From contig CM019228.1 of NCBI GenBank assembly GCA_009741485.1, forward strand, positions 12,269,837-12,333,836: 64,000 bases of DNA, given 5' to 3'. Origin of the DNA: Malurus cyaneus samueli. Taxonomy: Eukaryota; Chordata; Aves; Passeriformes; Maluridae. Shown in pieces: positions 48,469 through 61,160 of this stretch (its first letter is position 1; each line of letters begins with the position of its first letter). Position numbers and translations under genes: made by a program. Below the pieces are notes generated by a model that saw only the letters and a program-made list of their open reading frames with translations, had not been told where the DNA came from and made no database searches.

Positions 48469-51400
48469 ACAGAAAATCCCCGAAGTAACAGCAGCAATAG
48501 TTCGGCACGGCTAGGATGTGACTGCACATATGGACACACAATAACTTTGTCCACTGCTGTCATAAAACTAAAGGCACTTATATGAGGGTGAGAGGTCAGG
48601 GGAGGCCTTGATTTAATAACAGGGGGAACATTATTTTTCTGTTATTAATTACGCATTATCCGTAGTACATTTGCTGCACTCACTTTAGATAAGGTTACAT
48701 CTATATTTTTGTTCAGGAAACTTCTCGGATAACTCAGGGGAAGGTGGCTGGAAGGCAGGGAAAAGAAATCTGCTTTAGAGAGCTGGGGAAATCTGCATTT
48801 CTCTGCAGCCTCCCCCTTCTCAGTCTGCTCTTCTGGGGACTGATCCTTGCACATTCCTGGAATAGCTCACTTGGTGAATGCCAAATGAATTGAGGTGCAG
48901 AAGAGACTTGGGGTAGCACCAGCCTGGAGTTCCCAGGATGTCCAGAGGGATGGATTCATCCTTACAAATGTGCTCTTTCTGCCTGCTTGTAGTTACTGGA
49001 TCAGCCAAATTCAAAGTGAAAAGTTTGAGAGACACTCAGCTCAGTGAGAGGGAGACTTAAAAGTTCAAATCCAGGTCTGGTTCAGTGCATTCCTTCTCTG
49101 ATTTCCTCGCTTTCAGCTGCTCTGGAGGAGTCTCCTGTGAGGATTTATCCCATTCCTGCTGGGGGGACTCAGCCTATGGAGGTGATGGACAGGGGGTGTC
49201 GTTCCAGGGGGAAATGTGGGGCTCAGCTCCAGGGATTGTCCCCAAATGAGCAGTGCGGGTGCTGCTGTGCTCCCTTCCCTCCACAGATCGGGGATAACAG
49301 AGCTGCTCTCAGGGATGGATCCCTCTCCCCTTCCCCAGCTGAGATTTTGCCCAAGGAAGGGGCCGAGCAGCTGATGTGAAAGGAGGAGAAAGGAGTGAGG
49401 GCAAATGAACAGCCCTCAAGGAATCCACTCCACAGAGATGGATGATTTGTGTTACAGGGAGGTGAAGAAACTCTTCATGTGGTGTCAGCACTGTGGGGAT
49501 TTCTCCTCTCTAAGTAAATTTATTTTGGGGAAAAAAAAAAATAAATAGAAGATTTTGGGGTTTTAGCCCAGCAAGACTCGAGATTGTGATTTACCCCGTT
49601 GAGATCTCCATCCCTGGGAGCACAGAAGGCTGAGGGAGCTGTTTCTCTGTTGTGTGGGAGAGCAGAATGTTCTCCAGGCACTGAATTCCACAGCAAAGGG
49701 GCTGCTGCTGCTCTCTGGCCATCCCAGACTCGATAAGGATGGCAGGGCAGGCAGTGCCAGTGCTGCACTGGGGTACAATCCTGTGTGGGGCCTCTCCTGT
49801 CCTGCAGGTGAGGGACAATTCTGTGTCCCTGGAATATCTGTGATGCTGTGTCCAAGCCCTGCCTCTGTCAGTGCATGTGGGAAATGGGAATCAGCAGCCA
49901 TTCTGTCCAAGCTGATCTCAAATTATGCCGTTTCTGTTCTCAGCCCCCTCAGGACATGAGGGGATGCAGCTCTGGGTCTGTCTATTGAGGAAGCAAACCC
50001 CAAAGGGTGGTCTGTACAAACAGCTGGGGGCTGGATGGTTTCAGCAGTAGTTCCTCTCTTTCCCTTTTTTCCCCTTTTTTTTTTTCATTCTCCAGTAGGA
50101 GCCACTGGCTGAGGTCAGGGAGGGATCTCTGTCTGACATTCACTGATGGAGACCCAGCTGCTCTGCTCCGGCTGAGTTTGTTGCCTGCCCAAAACTCTTT
50201 GTGTCCTCATCTATTTATTCTGCTATTTTCAAATGGCTTCAGGTATCTGTGGAGGGTGTTTGCCCTCGTGGCTCATCCCTGGGAAGAAACGAGTGGAATT
50301 CTTTTTTTTTTTTTAATGTGAAAGGCAGAGACAACAAAACTCTGGTTCTGCTTTAGTGGCTGAGAACTACAATACCCTTGGGCTTGTTGGGATACCAGTT
50401 TGTGTTACTTGACCAGATCAATTGGGTATCCTGGCTGGAGTCAGTGCAGTGACATAATTAATTAATTAACTTGGTTAATTGCTGTGAACACAGTCTCAGC
50501 TCCCTGCTGGTCCCAAAGCTGAGCATCCCTTGGGTGTCCATCCCTTTGCAGTGTTTGCTGCCCTCTCTCACCATCCCTTTCTGGCAGTGAACTTAATATA
50601 TTGTTTCTTTGGGGTTTGTTTTATTCCCCAGTGCCCCGTTCCTGGTGGTGAAATCAGAGCCAAAACCCATCAGTGCAGCTCGGGATGATGTCCTTGGGTC
50701 TGTGCTGTGTCTGTCACCTGCTCCAAAGGCTCTTGTGCTCCACAGCACTCTGCCTCATCGGGATCTCCCATTGGACATGTTTTGTTCTAGAATTCTTCGT
50801 TTATATGGAAAATTATTTATCTATTTTCATTCTGGCATGCTCGTAGCAAGGCAGTTTGTGCAGATAAAGCTTTCAATCAACTTGTTTGAAACTTCCTAAA
50901 AGTCTGGCCGTGGAATTTCTCTCCTTGAAAATACTCGTGCCTTAAATTAGGGGATTGATTGAAACACAGTTCTGGAATCAAATTAATGTCCCTGCTGCAA
51001 GGAGCATTCATGCAACAGTCATCTCAGCCGCAATCAGAGCTTTTCTTCAAAAGTAAATGGGAAAAAAAAAAAAAAAAAAACATCGAAAGCAACCCCTGAG
51101 CTGAATCAGAGCCCTCTCACTCCCACGCAAAATGGAACAATTAAAAAAAAAAAGGATGCTTTTGTTTTAAGTGTAGAACCAGTCATAATAGGCACAACAG
51201 GGAAGTACTTAATAGGGTTTCAGCTTGCAAAACACTAATTAGAGCTGATATTCCTCTGATTGCTCAAGGCTGAGTTTGTGATAGGTCATCCCTCAATCGG
51301 GGCTGACTCTATGTGATGTGGAGGCCCATACTTGCAACATTACAAGGCAGGCATGCTTTTCTTTAATCATTATTATTTCAGTTACAACCCGGATGAGTGA

Positions 51401-52440
51401 TCCCAGCTGGTAGATAAGAATCAAACACACACAAATAGGGCTCATCTTTCCTACCATATGGAAACCTGAATTGCAGAAGTCGTCTCCACCTCCAGCCCTG
51501 CTCAGCCCCCGTCCAGCCAGGCACTGTTTCTGCCCCGTTGGAGCTGTGGTTCTTTGAGGAGCAGCTCTCTAACCCAAGAACAGCCTCTGCCTGGGTGTAG
51601 GGCAAGGAGAACTTCATTTCTAGGAGGTTTGAGTCCTGCCTGGCACTCCTTTCTCCTGAGCTCGAGGTACCATCTTCTCCTGGCTGGCTCAGAACACATT
51701 TTCCATCTGCTCCTTCTTCTTGGTAACAGTTTCATGTCCCAGCTACCAGGGATCCAAAGGGTTTTTCTTCAAGCCCAAATGGAAAAATAGGTCCTTCTTT
51801 TAGGAGATATTTCCTGTAGAAGTTTTAGGGGGGATTTGCCTTTGTTTAAGGGGGTACCTGCCCAGCCAGAGCAGCGACAGGACAAGCCCAAGGAGCACAC
51901 TCATCCTCCACATGTGAACATACTTTGCCCTCTGTGTTAAAAAGTAGAGGGGGTAGAAAAATCCCTGATGAAGGGGAAGGGGCAACAGTGTCTAATCACT
52001 GCAGAGCCATCTTGAGCTAATTGAGTTTGTCTAAAATTCATCCAGCCTTTAAGGTTTAATAGAAGATGATGGTCTTAATGCATCACATGCCTTGGAGTAA
52101 ATGGATACTCCGCTTTAAAGGCCCTGTTGATGTTATGTGAAGGGGAACAACAGTTGTTATGATTCTGAAACTCAGATTGAACCCAATTAATCAATGCTGA
52201 GATGATTTGAATCATGTGGCATGCATGGTCACCTCTCTGATATTCTATCCTTATCCCTCCCTAGACTGAGACATGATTGATGTCAACTGTACACTGAATT
52301 TTCAGGGGGAAGGCTGAGCCAAGTCATTTGGACAGAGAAACAAATTAGATCAAAAGTGTGATCCAGGGGAAGGCAGATCGGTTTCAGGGCAGAAGCTTAA
52401 ATTTCTTTTTATACCTTGGGTGCTCTGTCCGGGTGCACAC
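48466..52440. other. Non-coding remainder of copy 1
   Basis: No gene is recognised. The run at 51064-51080 is A-rich. The last 400 bp (about 52020-52400) are CpG-poor with words such as GATGATTTGAATCATGTGGC and CCCAATTAATCAATGC, and they look like a candidate regulatory element that is also present in copy 2. Confidence 0.45.
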
Positions 52441-52858
52441 GCAGGGTGGCTCTTTTCACTCTTCGCAGCGTTTCCGAGGAGTTTGAGCGGCTGAGGTGGG
52501 GGCTGAGTGGGGTGCGGGGATTGTCCCGCTGCCCCGAGCTTGCACCCCCTACACCGGCATTACCCCTTCCCTCCAAAAAAAAACCCGATTTTGTCTTAAA
52601 ACTCAAACCACTTTCTTCACAAATAAACCCCAAACAACCCCCAAGTCTTGGGGTAAGGGTGCCGCAGCACCCGCATCCCCCCCTGTCGGAAGCTGCCCTG
52701 GCTTCCCATTGATTTTATTCCTTGCCCAGAGCCTCCTAGAAAATGGCATTTGCCGGGATGTTTTTCCCTGCGCAGCCTGCGTATCGTCACTCAGCGGCAG
52801 AGCTCCCTCCATCCTCCCTCCTTTTGTGTCCTTCCAGCCCTCCGCTTAAAGAGAAGAG
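52441..52858. other. GC-rich segment between the two large copies
   Basis: Sequence turns GC- and CpG-rich at 52441 (CGCAGCGTTTCCGAGGAG, then TGTCCCGCTGCCCCGAGC) and stays single-copy in this window. If the tandem duplication is real, a second copy of this piece should lie inside the following gap. No exon is recognised. Confidence 0.5.
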
Positions 52859-55656
52859 ATAAAACAAATACAACCTCCTCCCCCTTAAAAAAAAAAAAGG
52901 GATAGGGAGGTTTCTGCAAAATGTATTATTTGGATGTTTTAGCTGAATACACCTTTTATTTCATTTTTGAACTGATTTCAGGGGAGAATCCATAGAGAAA
53001 TAACGAGAGGCTCCAAACCCAGATAAAAGAACTTGCCCTGACTGAAATGAATAATTTGTTTGAGCTTGAAAGTATTGTGTTGCTTGGAAAGCAGCTCATT
53101 TGTGCATGTAGGGGGGTTTGTTTTGGTGATACATGAAATATTTTTAAGATTTATGGGACTGGTGTGACTTTGAAACAGAAAACGCCTTTTCAGCGCAGCT
53201 GCAGCCGCTCGTGTCTGTGTGCAGGGTGGGCACGTTATCAAAGCAGGAAAGACATTTTGTGAAATGTTATTTGCAAAGATAACAGATGTGTATTTATTAA
53301 TAATATAAATGTATAAATAAATCTTTGCAGGTTTTGGTGGCGAGGGGACGTGTGTGGTGCCCCACAGATGGGTGAGAGGGATTTCAGCAAGAGCAGGGAA
53401 GCCAATGGGATACTTCCCATCACTCCATTGCAGATATAGGATATATCTCTCATTTGGATATAGATATTTGTCATTTGATACAGGAATCAGTAGATCATAA
53501 AAACATTCATGTAAATCTCAAAAATGAAACCAAACAGAAAATTTGATGTCATTTCTTGCAGTTGTGCTAAATGGTTCTGAATCTTTGGAAAATCATTCCA
53601 AATCCTTAGAATCCATAGGGCTTTGTGCGCATTGTTAATACTCTTTATTAAGACAAGAAGTTAATTTTTAATAGCCGTTCTCTCTCACTTGGTTTCAGTC
53701 AGCTTTGTATCATCTCTACACGATAGGATTTGAGATCCATTGCTGTGTGCAACTTTTCCTGGTAGGAAGGAAACAATGTAGTTTTAAACATATCCATAAT
53801 ATAATTCATCAAATATAAACATGAAATAATTACAATAAAATTGTAAAAATCCATAAATACAAATGACGGATAATTAAACAAACTATGTAAAAATCCTAAA
53901 ATATAACACATATAATTTACAAAAGTAATTCATAAAATTAAACAGATAATTTCAACAACATATCCATAGTCCTTGGCAGACAATCTGCATTTGGAGGTGT
54001 ATGTCCTTATCCTTATTCATTTCAACCTCCCGACTGGAAATTGTTCCTGACCAGTACAAACCATTCGATGCTTGGTGGACAGAGACTGCTGGGCTGCTGG
54101 TTTGGGGCTCCCCCTAAAAATAGCTGTGTTTCCTGGGAATACAGGCAACAGAATATTTGGTCCCTCAAACTTACTCTTTGGAAAAATTTCTCTTCGAATG
54201 GGATACTACACAAGTGCCTGGTCAATCAAAAGATGGATATACTTTTTCCCCTGTTGCAGGAGCAAGGTTTTAGGGCTGGGAGCTTTTTGGACTCTCTAGG
54301 AAGTGCTACACCTCCTCTCGTGTTTTGAGGGAGGGAACGCGGAAATGCAGGGCTGGTTTATTTCAGCTGGTGTGGGAACAGAACGTGCAGATTTACTCGA
54401 TTGATTAATCAGAGCTTGGTGGATCTGGAAGGTGGAGGGAGCATCCTGTGCCCTCCTGTCCTCAAACCTTGGAGCTTTTGCAGGCAGAGCTGAAAAGGGG
54501 TGGCAGGAGGATGTGTGAGGAGAGGATGGAGGATCCTGCTTTTACAGGAGCTTTTCATCACAGCACTCGTGTGCGGTGCTTGTTTAAAATCTCTGCACAG
54601 ATTCAAACCAGAGAGGTAGATGGATCGATCCTGAGATTCAGGGCTGACTCCTTGTGTGCTTGAGGCAAAGAGTTTTCCACCTCCTCAAAGCTGAATGTTG
54701 GAAGAATCCAGTAATTTTCACTTTTAGTCCTTTAGAGCATGCAAGGAGAAAAACTATTTGGTGAGAGGCCAGCTCTCTGAGCTTGAATGGTTGCCTTGAA
54801 TTAGACGATGAATCAGCTCAGGAAGAGCAGGAATTGCACCCAAATGGATTTCTGTGGTGACAGGACTGCCATGTCCCTTCCCTCTCGCCCTGCCCCAGCC
54901 CCTGGGGAGCAGCAGTCCAGGATGCTCGAAGGAAAAGGCGTGACCCGGATTCACATCCTTCTGCGGCGGGGTGACGGGGTCCTTCGCTCGCTGCCCGTCA
55001 ACACAAACAGCAGAATTCAAAGCTACTGGATTAAGGGCTGTGTGGCTTCCATTAACCGGGGTTTTGCGGTGACTCCTGAAGAGCTGTGCTCAAACGGAAT
55101 TGAAGCAGGAGGGAAGCCATAGCTCAGAGAGCCGCTGACCTCGGCAGTTAGTCATTCCTACAGGCAGTGGTGGAAGGGGGCACACATAAAACCAGCCTGG
55201 ACTCCTAGTTATTCATTTCTTTAATGTCTTGATAACTTTCAGGCCCAAACTTGTTAATTTTCCACGATTTTTGTCGCGGGGATGGCTGTGGGCGGCACAT
55301 TAAAGCGAAAAAAACAGTCAAGGGAAGAAACGCTGCTTGTAAGCAGAGAGTTGTGCTGAATACAGCCCAAAAACTGAGCCTTTTGCAGGGAATTCCCATT
55401 TTTTGTTTTCTCTGTGCATGCTGCAGATTGATGAAAATATTGCTGCATTCCTCAAACACCCGTCTGAGCCTGGAAGTGCAGAGGGCAAAAGTGACCTCAC
55501 ACACGTGCAAATGTGCAAAATAATATCATCACATGCCCATGGGCTGCTAGCTTCCTCTGTGGGACCAGATTTGTTACCAGATTTGTCTCATGCTCTGAAT
55601 TGAGTTCATTCCCGGCAGCAGCCTTTAAACTACTGGAGGCATTTCTTTTTTAACCT

Positions 55657-55692
<36 letters not shown>

Positions 55693-58600
55693 CGAAACCC
55701 GAAGTACAGCAGCAATAGTTCGCAGCTAGGATGTGACGACTATGGACACACAATACTTTGTCCACTGCTGTCATTAAAATAAAGGCACTTATTGAGGGTG
55801 AGAGGTCAGGGAGGCCTTGATTTATAAGCAGGGGGAACATTATTTTCTGTTATTAATTACGCTATCCTAGTAGCATTTGCTGCACTCACTTTAATAAGGT
55901 TACTCTATATTTTGTTCAGGAAACTTCTCGGATAACTCAGGGAAGGGTGGTGGAAGGCAGGGAAAAGAAATCTGCTTTAGAGAGCTGGGGAAATCTGCAT
56001 TCTCTGCAGACTCCCCTTCTCAGTCTGCCTTTTGGGACTGATCCTTGCACATTCCTGGAATAGCTCACTTGGTGAATGCCAATGAATTGAGGTGCAGAGA
56101 GACTTGGGGTAGCACCAGCCTGGAGTTCCAGGTGTCAGAGGGATGGATTCATCCTTACAAATGTGCTCTTTCTGCCTGCTTGTAGTTACTGGATCAGCCA
56201 AATTCAAGTGAAAGTTTGAGAGACACTCAGTCTCAGTGAGAGGAGACTTAAAGTTCAAATCCAGGTCTGTTCAGTGCATTCCTTCTCTGATTTCCGCTTT
56301 CAGCTCTCTGGAGGAGTCTCCTGGTGAGGATTTATCCATTCTCTGCTGGGGGGACTCAGCATGGAGGTGATGACGCAGGGGGTGTCGTTCCAGGGAATGT
56401 GGGGCTCAGCTCAGGGTTGTCCCCAAATGAGCAGTGCGGGGTGCTGCTGTGCTCCTTCCTCCACGATCGGGGATAACAGAAGCTGCCTCAGGGATGGATC
56501 CTTCCCCTTCCCAGCTGAGATTTTGCCAAGAAGGGGCGACAGCTGATGTTAAGAGGAGAAAGGAGTGAGGGCAACAGAACCCCTCAAGGAATCCACCCAC
56601 AGAGATGGATGAATTTGTGTTACAGGGAGGTGAAGAAACTCTTTCATGTGGTGTCAGCACTGTGGGATTCTCCTCTTAAGTAAATTTATTGGGGAAAAAA
56701 AAATAAATAGAAGATTTTGGGGTTTAGCCAGCAAGACTCGAGATTGTGATTACTCCGTTGAATTCTCCTGGAGCACAGAAGGCTGAGAGCTGTTTTCTGT
56801 TGTGTGGGAGAGCAGAATGTTCTCCAGGACTGAATTCCACAGCAAGGGGTGCTGCTGCTCTCTGGCCCATCCCAGACTGATAAGGTGGCAGGGCAGGCTG
56901 CAGTGCTGCACTGGGCGACAATCCTGTGTGGGGCCTCTCCTGTCTGCAAGGTGAGGGCAACATTCTGTGTCCCTCGAATATCTGTGATGCTGTGTCCAAG
57001 CCTGCTCTGTCAGTGCATCGTGAGATGGGAATCAGCAGCATTCTGTCAAGCTGATCTCAATTATGCCGCTTCTGTCTCAGCCCTCAGGACATGAGGGATG
57101 CAGCTCTGGGTCTGTCTATTGAGGAAGCAAACCCCAAAGGGTGGTTGTAACAACAGCTGGGGGCTGGATGGTTTCAGCAGTAGTTCTCTCTTTCCCTTTT
57201 TTCCCTTTTTTTTTTCCTTCTCCAGTAGGAGCACTGGCTGAGGTCAGGGAGGGATCTCTGTCTGACATTCACTGATGGAGACCCAGCTGCTCTGCTCGCT
57301 GAGTTTGTTGCTGCCCAAAACTCTTTGTGTCTCATCTATTTATTCTGCTATTTTCAAATGGCTTCAGGTATCTGTGAGGGTGTTTGCCCTCGTGGCATCC
57401 TGGGCAAGAAGACGAGTGAATCCTTTTTTTTTTTTTTTTTCTATGTGAAAGCAGAGACAAAAAACTCTGGTTGCTTAGTGCTGAGAACTACAAACCCTTG
57501 GGCTTGTTGGGATACAGTTTTGTTACTTGACCAGATCAATTGGTATCTGGCTGGAGTCAGTGTAGTGACATAATTAATTAATTACTTGGTTATTGCTGTG
57601 AAACATGTCTCAGCTCCCTGCTGGTCCCAAGCTGAGCATCCTTGGTGTCATCCTTGCAGTGTTTGCTGCCCCTTTCCCTACACCTTTCTGGCAGTGAATT
57701 AAAATATTGTTTCTTTGGGGTTTGTTTTATTCCCCAGTGCTTCCCTGGTGTGAAATCAGAGCAAAACCCATCAGTGCGCTCGGGATGATGTCCTTGGTCT
57801 GTGCTGTGTCTGTCACCTGCTCCAAAGGCTCTTGTGCTCCAAGCCTCTGCCTCATCGGGATCTCCATTGGACGTTTTTTGTTCTAGAATTTTCGTTTATA
57901 TGGAAATTATTATCTATTTTCATTCTGGCATGCTCGTAGCAAGGCAGTTTGTGCAGATAAAGCTTTCAATCAATTGTTTGAAACTTTCCTAAAGTCTGCG
58001 CGTGGAATTTCTCTCCTTGAAAATACTGTGCTTAAATTAGGGGATTGATTGAAACACAGTTTGGAATCAAATTAATGTCCCTGCTGCAAGCACGATTCAT
58101 TACTGCCAACAGTCATCTCAGGCCTCGAATCAGCATCTTTCTACAAGTAAATGGGCAAAAAAAAAAAAAAAACACCACAACAACTGACTGCATCGAGCCC
58201 TTCACTACCAAAACCACCACGGCAAAATGGAACAATTAAAAAAAAGGATGCTTTTGTTTTAAAGTGTAGACAGTTCATAATAGGCACAACAGGGAAGTAT
58301 TATAGGGTTTCAGCTTGCAAAACACTAATTAGAGCTGATTATTCTCTGATTGCTCAAGGCTGAGTTTTGTGATAGGTCATCCTCAATCGGGGCTGACTCT
58401 ATGTGATGTGGAGGCATCACTTGCAACATTACAAGCAGGCATGCTTTTCTTTAATCATTATATTTCAGTTACAACCGGATGATGATCCAGCTGGTAGATA
58501 AGAATAAACACACACAATAGGGCTCATCTTTCCTACATATGACCTGAATTGCAAGAAGTCGTCTCACCTCAGCCTGTCAGCCCCGTCCAGCCAGGCCACT

Positions 58601-59465
58601 GTTTCTGCCCCGTTGGGCTGTGTGTTCTTGAGGAGCAGCTCTTCTACCAAAGAAAGCCTCTGCCTGGGTAGGGCAAGGAGAACTTCATTTCTAGGAGGTT
58701 TGAGTCCTGCTGCACTCCTTCTCCTGAGCTCGAGTACCATCTTCTCCTGGCTGGCTCAGAACCATTTCATTGCTCCTTCTCTTGTAACAGTTTCATGTCA
58801 GCTACCGGGATCCAAGGGTTTTTCTTCAAGCCCAATGGAAACATAGGTCCTTCTTTTAGGAGATATTTCTCTTGTAAGTTTTAGGGGTTGCCTTTTTTCA
58901 AGGGGGTACTCCAGCCAGAGCAGGACAGACAAGCCCAAGGATCCACTCATCTCCACATGTGACATACTTGTGCTCTGTGTTAAAAGTGAGGGGGTAGAAA
59001 AATCCCTGTGAAGGGGAAGGGGCAACAGTGTCTAATCACTGCAGAGCATCTTGAGCTAATTGAGTTTGTCTAAAATTCATCCAGCCTTTAAGGTTTATAG
59101 AAATGATGGTCTTATGATCACATGCTGGAGTAAATGGATACTCCGCTTTAAAGGCCCTGTTGATGTTATGTGAAGGGGAACCACAGTTGTTATGATTCTG
59201 AACTCAGATTGACCAATTAATCAATGCTGAGATGATTTGAATCATGTGGCATGCATGGTCACTCTCTGATATTCATCCTTATCCCTCCCTAGACTGAGAC
59301 ATGATTGATGTCACTGTACACCGAATTTCAGGGGGAAGGCTGAGCCAAGTCATTTGGACAGAGAAACAAATTAGATCAAAAGTGTGACCAGGGGAAGGCA
59401 GATCGGTTTCAGGGCAGAAGCTTAAATTTCTTTTATAACCTTGGGTGCTCTGTTCCGGTGCACAG
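52859..59465 (+). repeat. Large direct duplication, copy 2 (indel-rich, about 6.6 kb)
   Basis: This is colinear with 45358-52440 but roughly 475 bp shorter. Differences are mostly one- to few-base losses, many in homopolymers. For example, copy 1 GATGCTCGAAGGGAAAAGGC is GATGCTCGAAGGAAAAGGC here, and copy 1 GTGACCCGGGATTC is GTGACCCGGATTC. This is the signature of low-accuracy long-read consensus. The copy stops at an N gap at exactly the point where copy 1 becomes GC-rich. Whether a second genomic copy exists cannot be settled from sequence alone. Confidence 0.93.
53471..53745 (-). pseudogene. Second copy of the KIF20B-like kinesin fragment
   Basis: The same minus-strand kinesin relic as at 46001-46290, inside copy 2. 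The TAA corresponding to the copy 1 stop is at 53661-53663, so the stop is not a sequencing error private to one copy. Further single-base losses break the FSVWVSFFEIYNE frame again here. Those extra breaks are more likely sequence errors than mutations. Confidence 0.6.
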
Positions 59466-59490
59466 NNNNNNNNNNNNNNNNNNNNNNNNN
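59466..59490. other. 25-N assembly gap
   Basis: A run of exactly 25 N separates copy 2 from GC-rich downstream DNA. The length looks like a fixed placeholder rather than a measured distance. Confidence 0.99.
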
Positions 59491-59959
59491 TTGTATTCCC
59501 AATTGCATTTGCTTTGATGGATTTACTTCCTTTCATAATTTCCCAGTTATGGACCCTGCTTTTGCCTTCCTGACACTTAACGTGGAAAAAAATGTGCTTT
59601 ATGTGCTCAAGTTGAGGAGAAGCCGCTTGCTTTGAAGGCTCTGCTGAGATGTAGGAGGGGTTCTCCCTTTTTTTGTCGGGCCTTGATACTTCCCCCTTTT
59701 TTCCAGCGGTCTGCCGTGTCTCCCATTCCCTTGCTGATTTTTTACAGCGTTAAAACTCCCTCCGAGCTCCCAAAAAGACACGGAGAGCAAAGCGGGAAGC
59801 GAGGGAGAGGAGGGAGGAGGCAGATGGAGGGCGAGCAGGGTCAGTGCGGGCAGGGAAACGGCAAAAATCGGGGTGACCCGACCTTCAGGGGGTGCTGTGC
59901 AGCTCTCGAACAGGTTTTAATGCATAAATAGATTGTAATGAGATGGAGGCGGTGCTCCA
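59491..59959. other. Sequence after the gap, upstream of the CpG-rich region
   Basis: No exon is recognised. Mixed composition moves from AT-rich (TTTGCTTTGATGGATTTACT) to purine-rich (AGCGAGGGAGAGGAGGGAGG type) and then to CpG-rich DNA. TTTTAATGCATAAATAG at about 59915 is an AT-rich word that could be part of a regulatory element. Confidence 0.45.
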
Positions 59960-60900
59960 TGGGCGCTGTATAACGCTATGAACGAAAAAGGTTTAGGGAC
60001 GAACGCGAGGGACGGGCAGGGTCGGGGTCTCCCGCTTGGGGCTTGGGGCATCTTCCCTGTGGAGCCGCTCCCGGTTCCCGGCGTTCTGGGGCATCTCCCG
60101 GGCCCTCCCGAGCGCCCCGACCCGCTGTCGCCCGCGATGCCGTCGGCAATCCCGTCGCTGCCCGCCCCGGGTTTCAGGGTGCGGGAGGGCGGGACACGCA
60201 GCCCGGCTGTGGGAAATGGGGTTCAACCCCCCCGTAAGGCAGCCGCGTTCCGAGCGCCACCAAATCCCCGTTGTCAGGGAGGGACGGAGCGCAGCGGGAG
60301 GAGATCGAGAGAAGAGCCGCGGTGGGTGGAGTGCGGGGGCGCGAAAGAGAGCCCCCATGGGAGACACGACCCACGGGCGGCCCGGGAGAGGGCGCTCCTC
60401 TCACCCCCTCCGAGGGCAGATTTCGTTACGGAAATAAAGGTGGGGATGCTCCTCAATTGGACCAAGCGCGGTTCTTTTGTGATCCCCCCAAGTCGGAGCG
60501 GGGCTGGAGTGCAGCCCCGCAGCCCCCTCGCCTGATTTGGCCGGATAATGTGTATTGTGCTTCCGCAGAGCTGCTGCTTTTTCTCTGCTTTTGGGAAATG
60601 CTGTTTTCCCCTTGCTCCGAGCCCGGCGCTCGTCCCGTTTAAACATTAAAGGTTGTAGGTACTTTTCTCTTTGGAGTTGGGTTAGCGGGAGGAGGTCCCG
60701 GCTGCAGTGCCCGGGGCTCGGAAGGCCCATCGCCCTCCCCACGATCCCGAGCCCGGGGGAGGCTCCCCGCTCGCACAGCCCCGGCACGGCCCCGCCCCGC
60801 CGAGGATGCTCGGGTCGAAGGGGTGCGAGCGATGGGGAGGGGAATGCGGATTGGGCGGGACACAAACGCGCTAGAAAAACCCAAAAAAAAGAAAAAAAGC
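59960..60900. promoter_or_regulatory. Probable CpG island, possible promoter
   Basis: CpG dinucleotides are far denser here than anywhere else in the window (GACCCGCTGTCGCCCGCGAT near 60119, GCACGGCCCCGCCCCGCCGA near 60784). GC-box-like GGGCGG and an inverted CCAAT (ATTGG) occur together at about 60848-60858. Vertebrate CpG islands commonly mark promoters, so a transcription start on either strand is plausible. No coding exon with a recognisable product lies inside; the stop-poor frames are expected from GC content. Confidence 0.55.
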
Positions 60901-61050
60901 GAGCTGGCGTAAGGAACGAGATGAGCGCGAGCAGCTCGTGGCAGGGGACAGCGGTGTGTGTGGGGGACCTGCGCTTCGGAGTGAAAAGAGGCAAAATATT
61001 CTCTTCTGTCTGCTTTCATTCCTCGGTATCCCTTGCGAACAGGGATGATG

Positions 61051-61160
61051 CGGGGTTGGGGCAGGAACAGCTTCCCCAGGGACTGACGGGTTTGGGGCGG
61101 AACAGCTTTCCCCAGGGCTGTACTGGGGTTTGGGGCAGGGCACAGCTTCCCCAGGGCTGA
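61051..61160. repeat. 36-bp tandem repeat, 3 units
   Basis: Units at 61051-61086, 61087-61122 and 61123-61160 share GGTTTGGGGC followed by AACAGCTTCCCCAGGG. The unit is close to a multiple of three and keeps frames open on both strands, but no protein context exists. It lies just downstream of the CpG island. Confidence 0.85.

Larger units (their letters stand above)
45358..52440 (+). repeat. Large direct duplication, copy 1 (about 7.1 kb)
   Basis: From ATAAAAACAAAC followed by CCTCCTCCCCCTTA at its left edge to TGCTCTGTCCGGGTGCACAC at its right edge, this segment recurs in order and orientation at 52859-59465. Copy 1 reads as clean consensus sequence apart from one N and an associated 93-bp duplication. 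It contains a kinesin pseudogene fragment, an AT minisatellite, A-runs and unique AT-rich, possibly conserved DNA near 52020-52400. No intact gene is seen. Confidence 0.95.

Noticed and set aside
59978..61160. Long plus- and minus-strand frames through the CpG-rich region
   Set aside because: CpG-island DNA has few stop codons by composition. No start context, signal sequence or known protein was seen, and the 36-bp repeat inflates the last frame.
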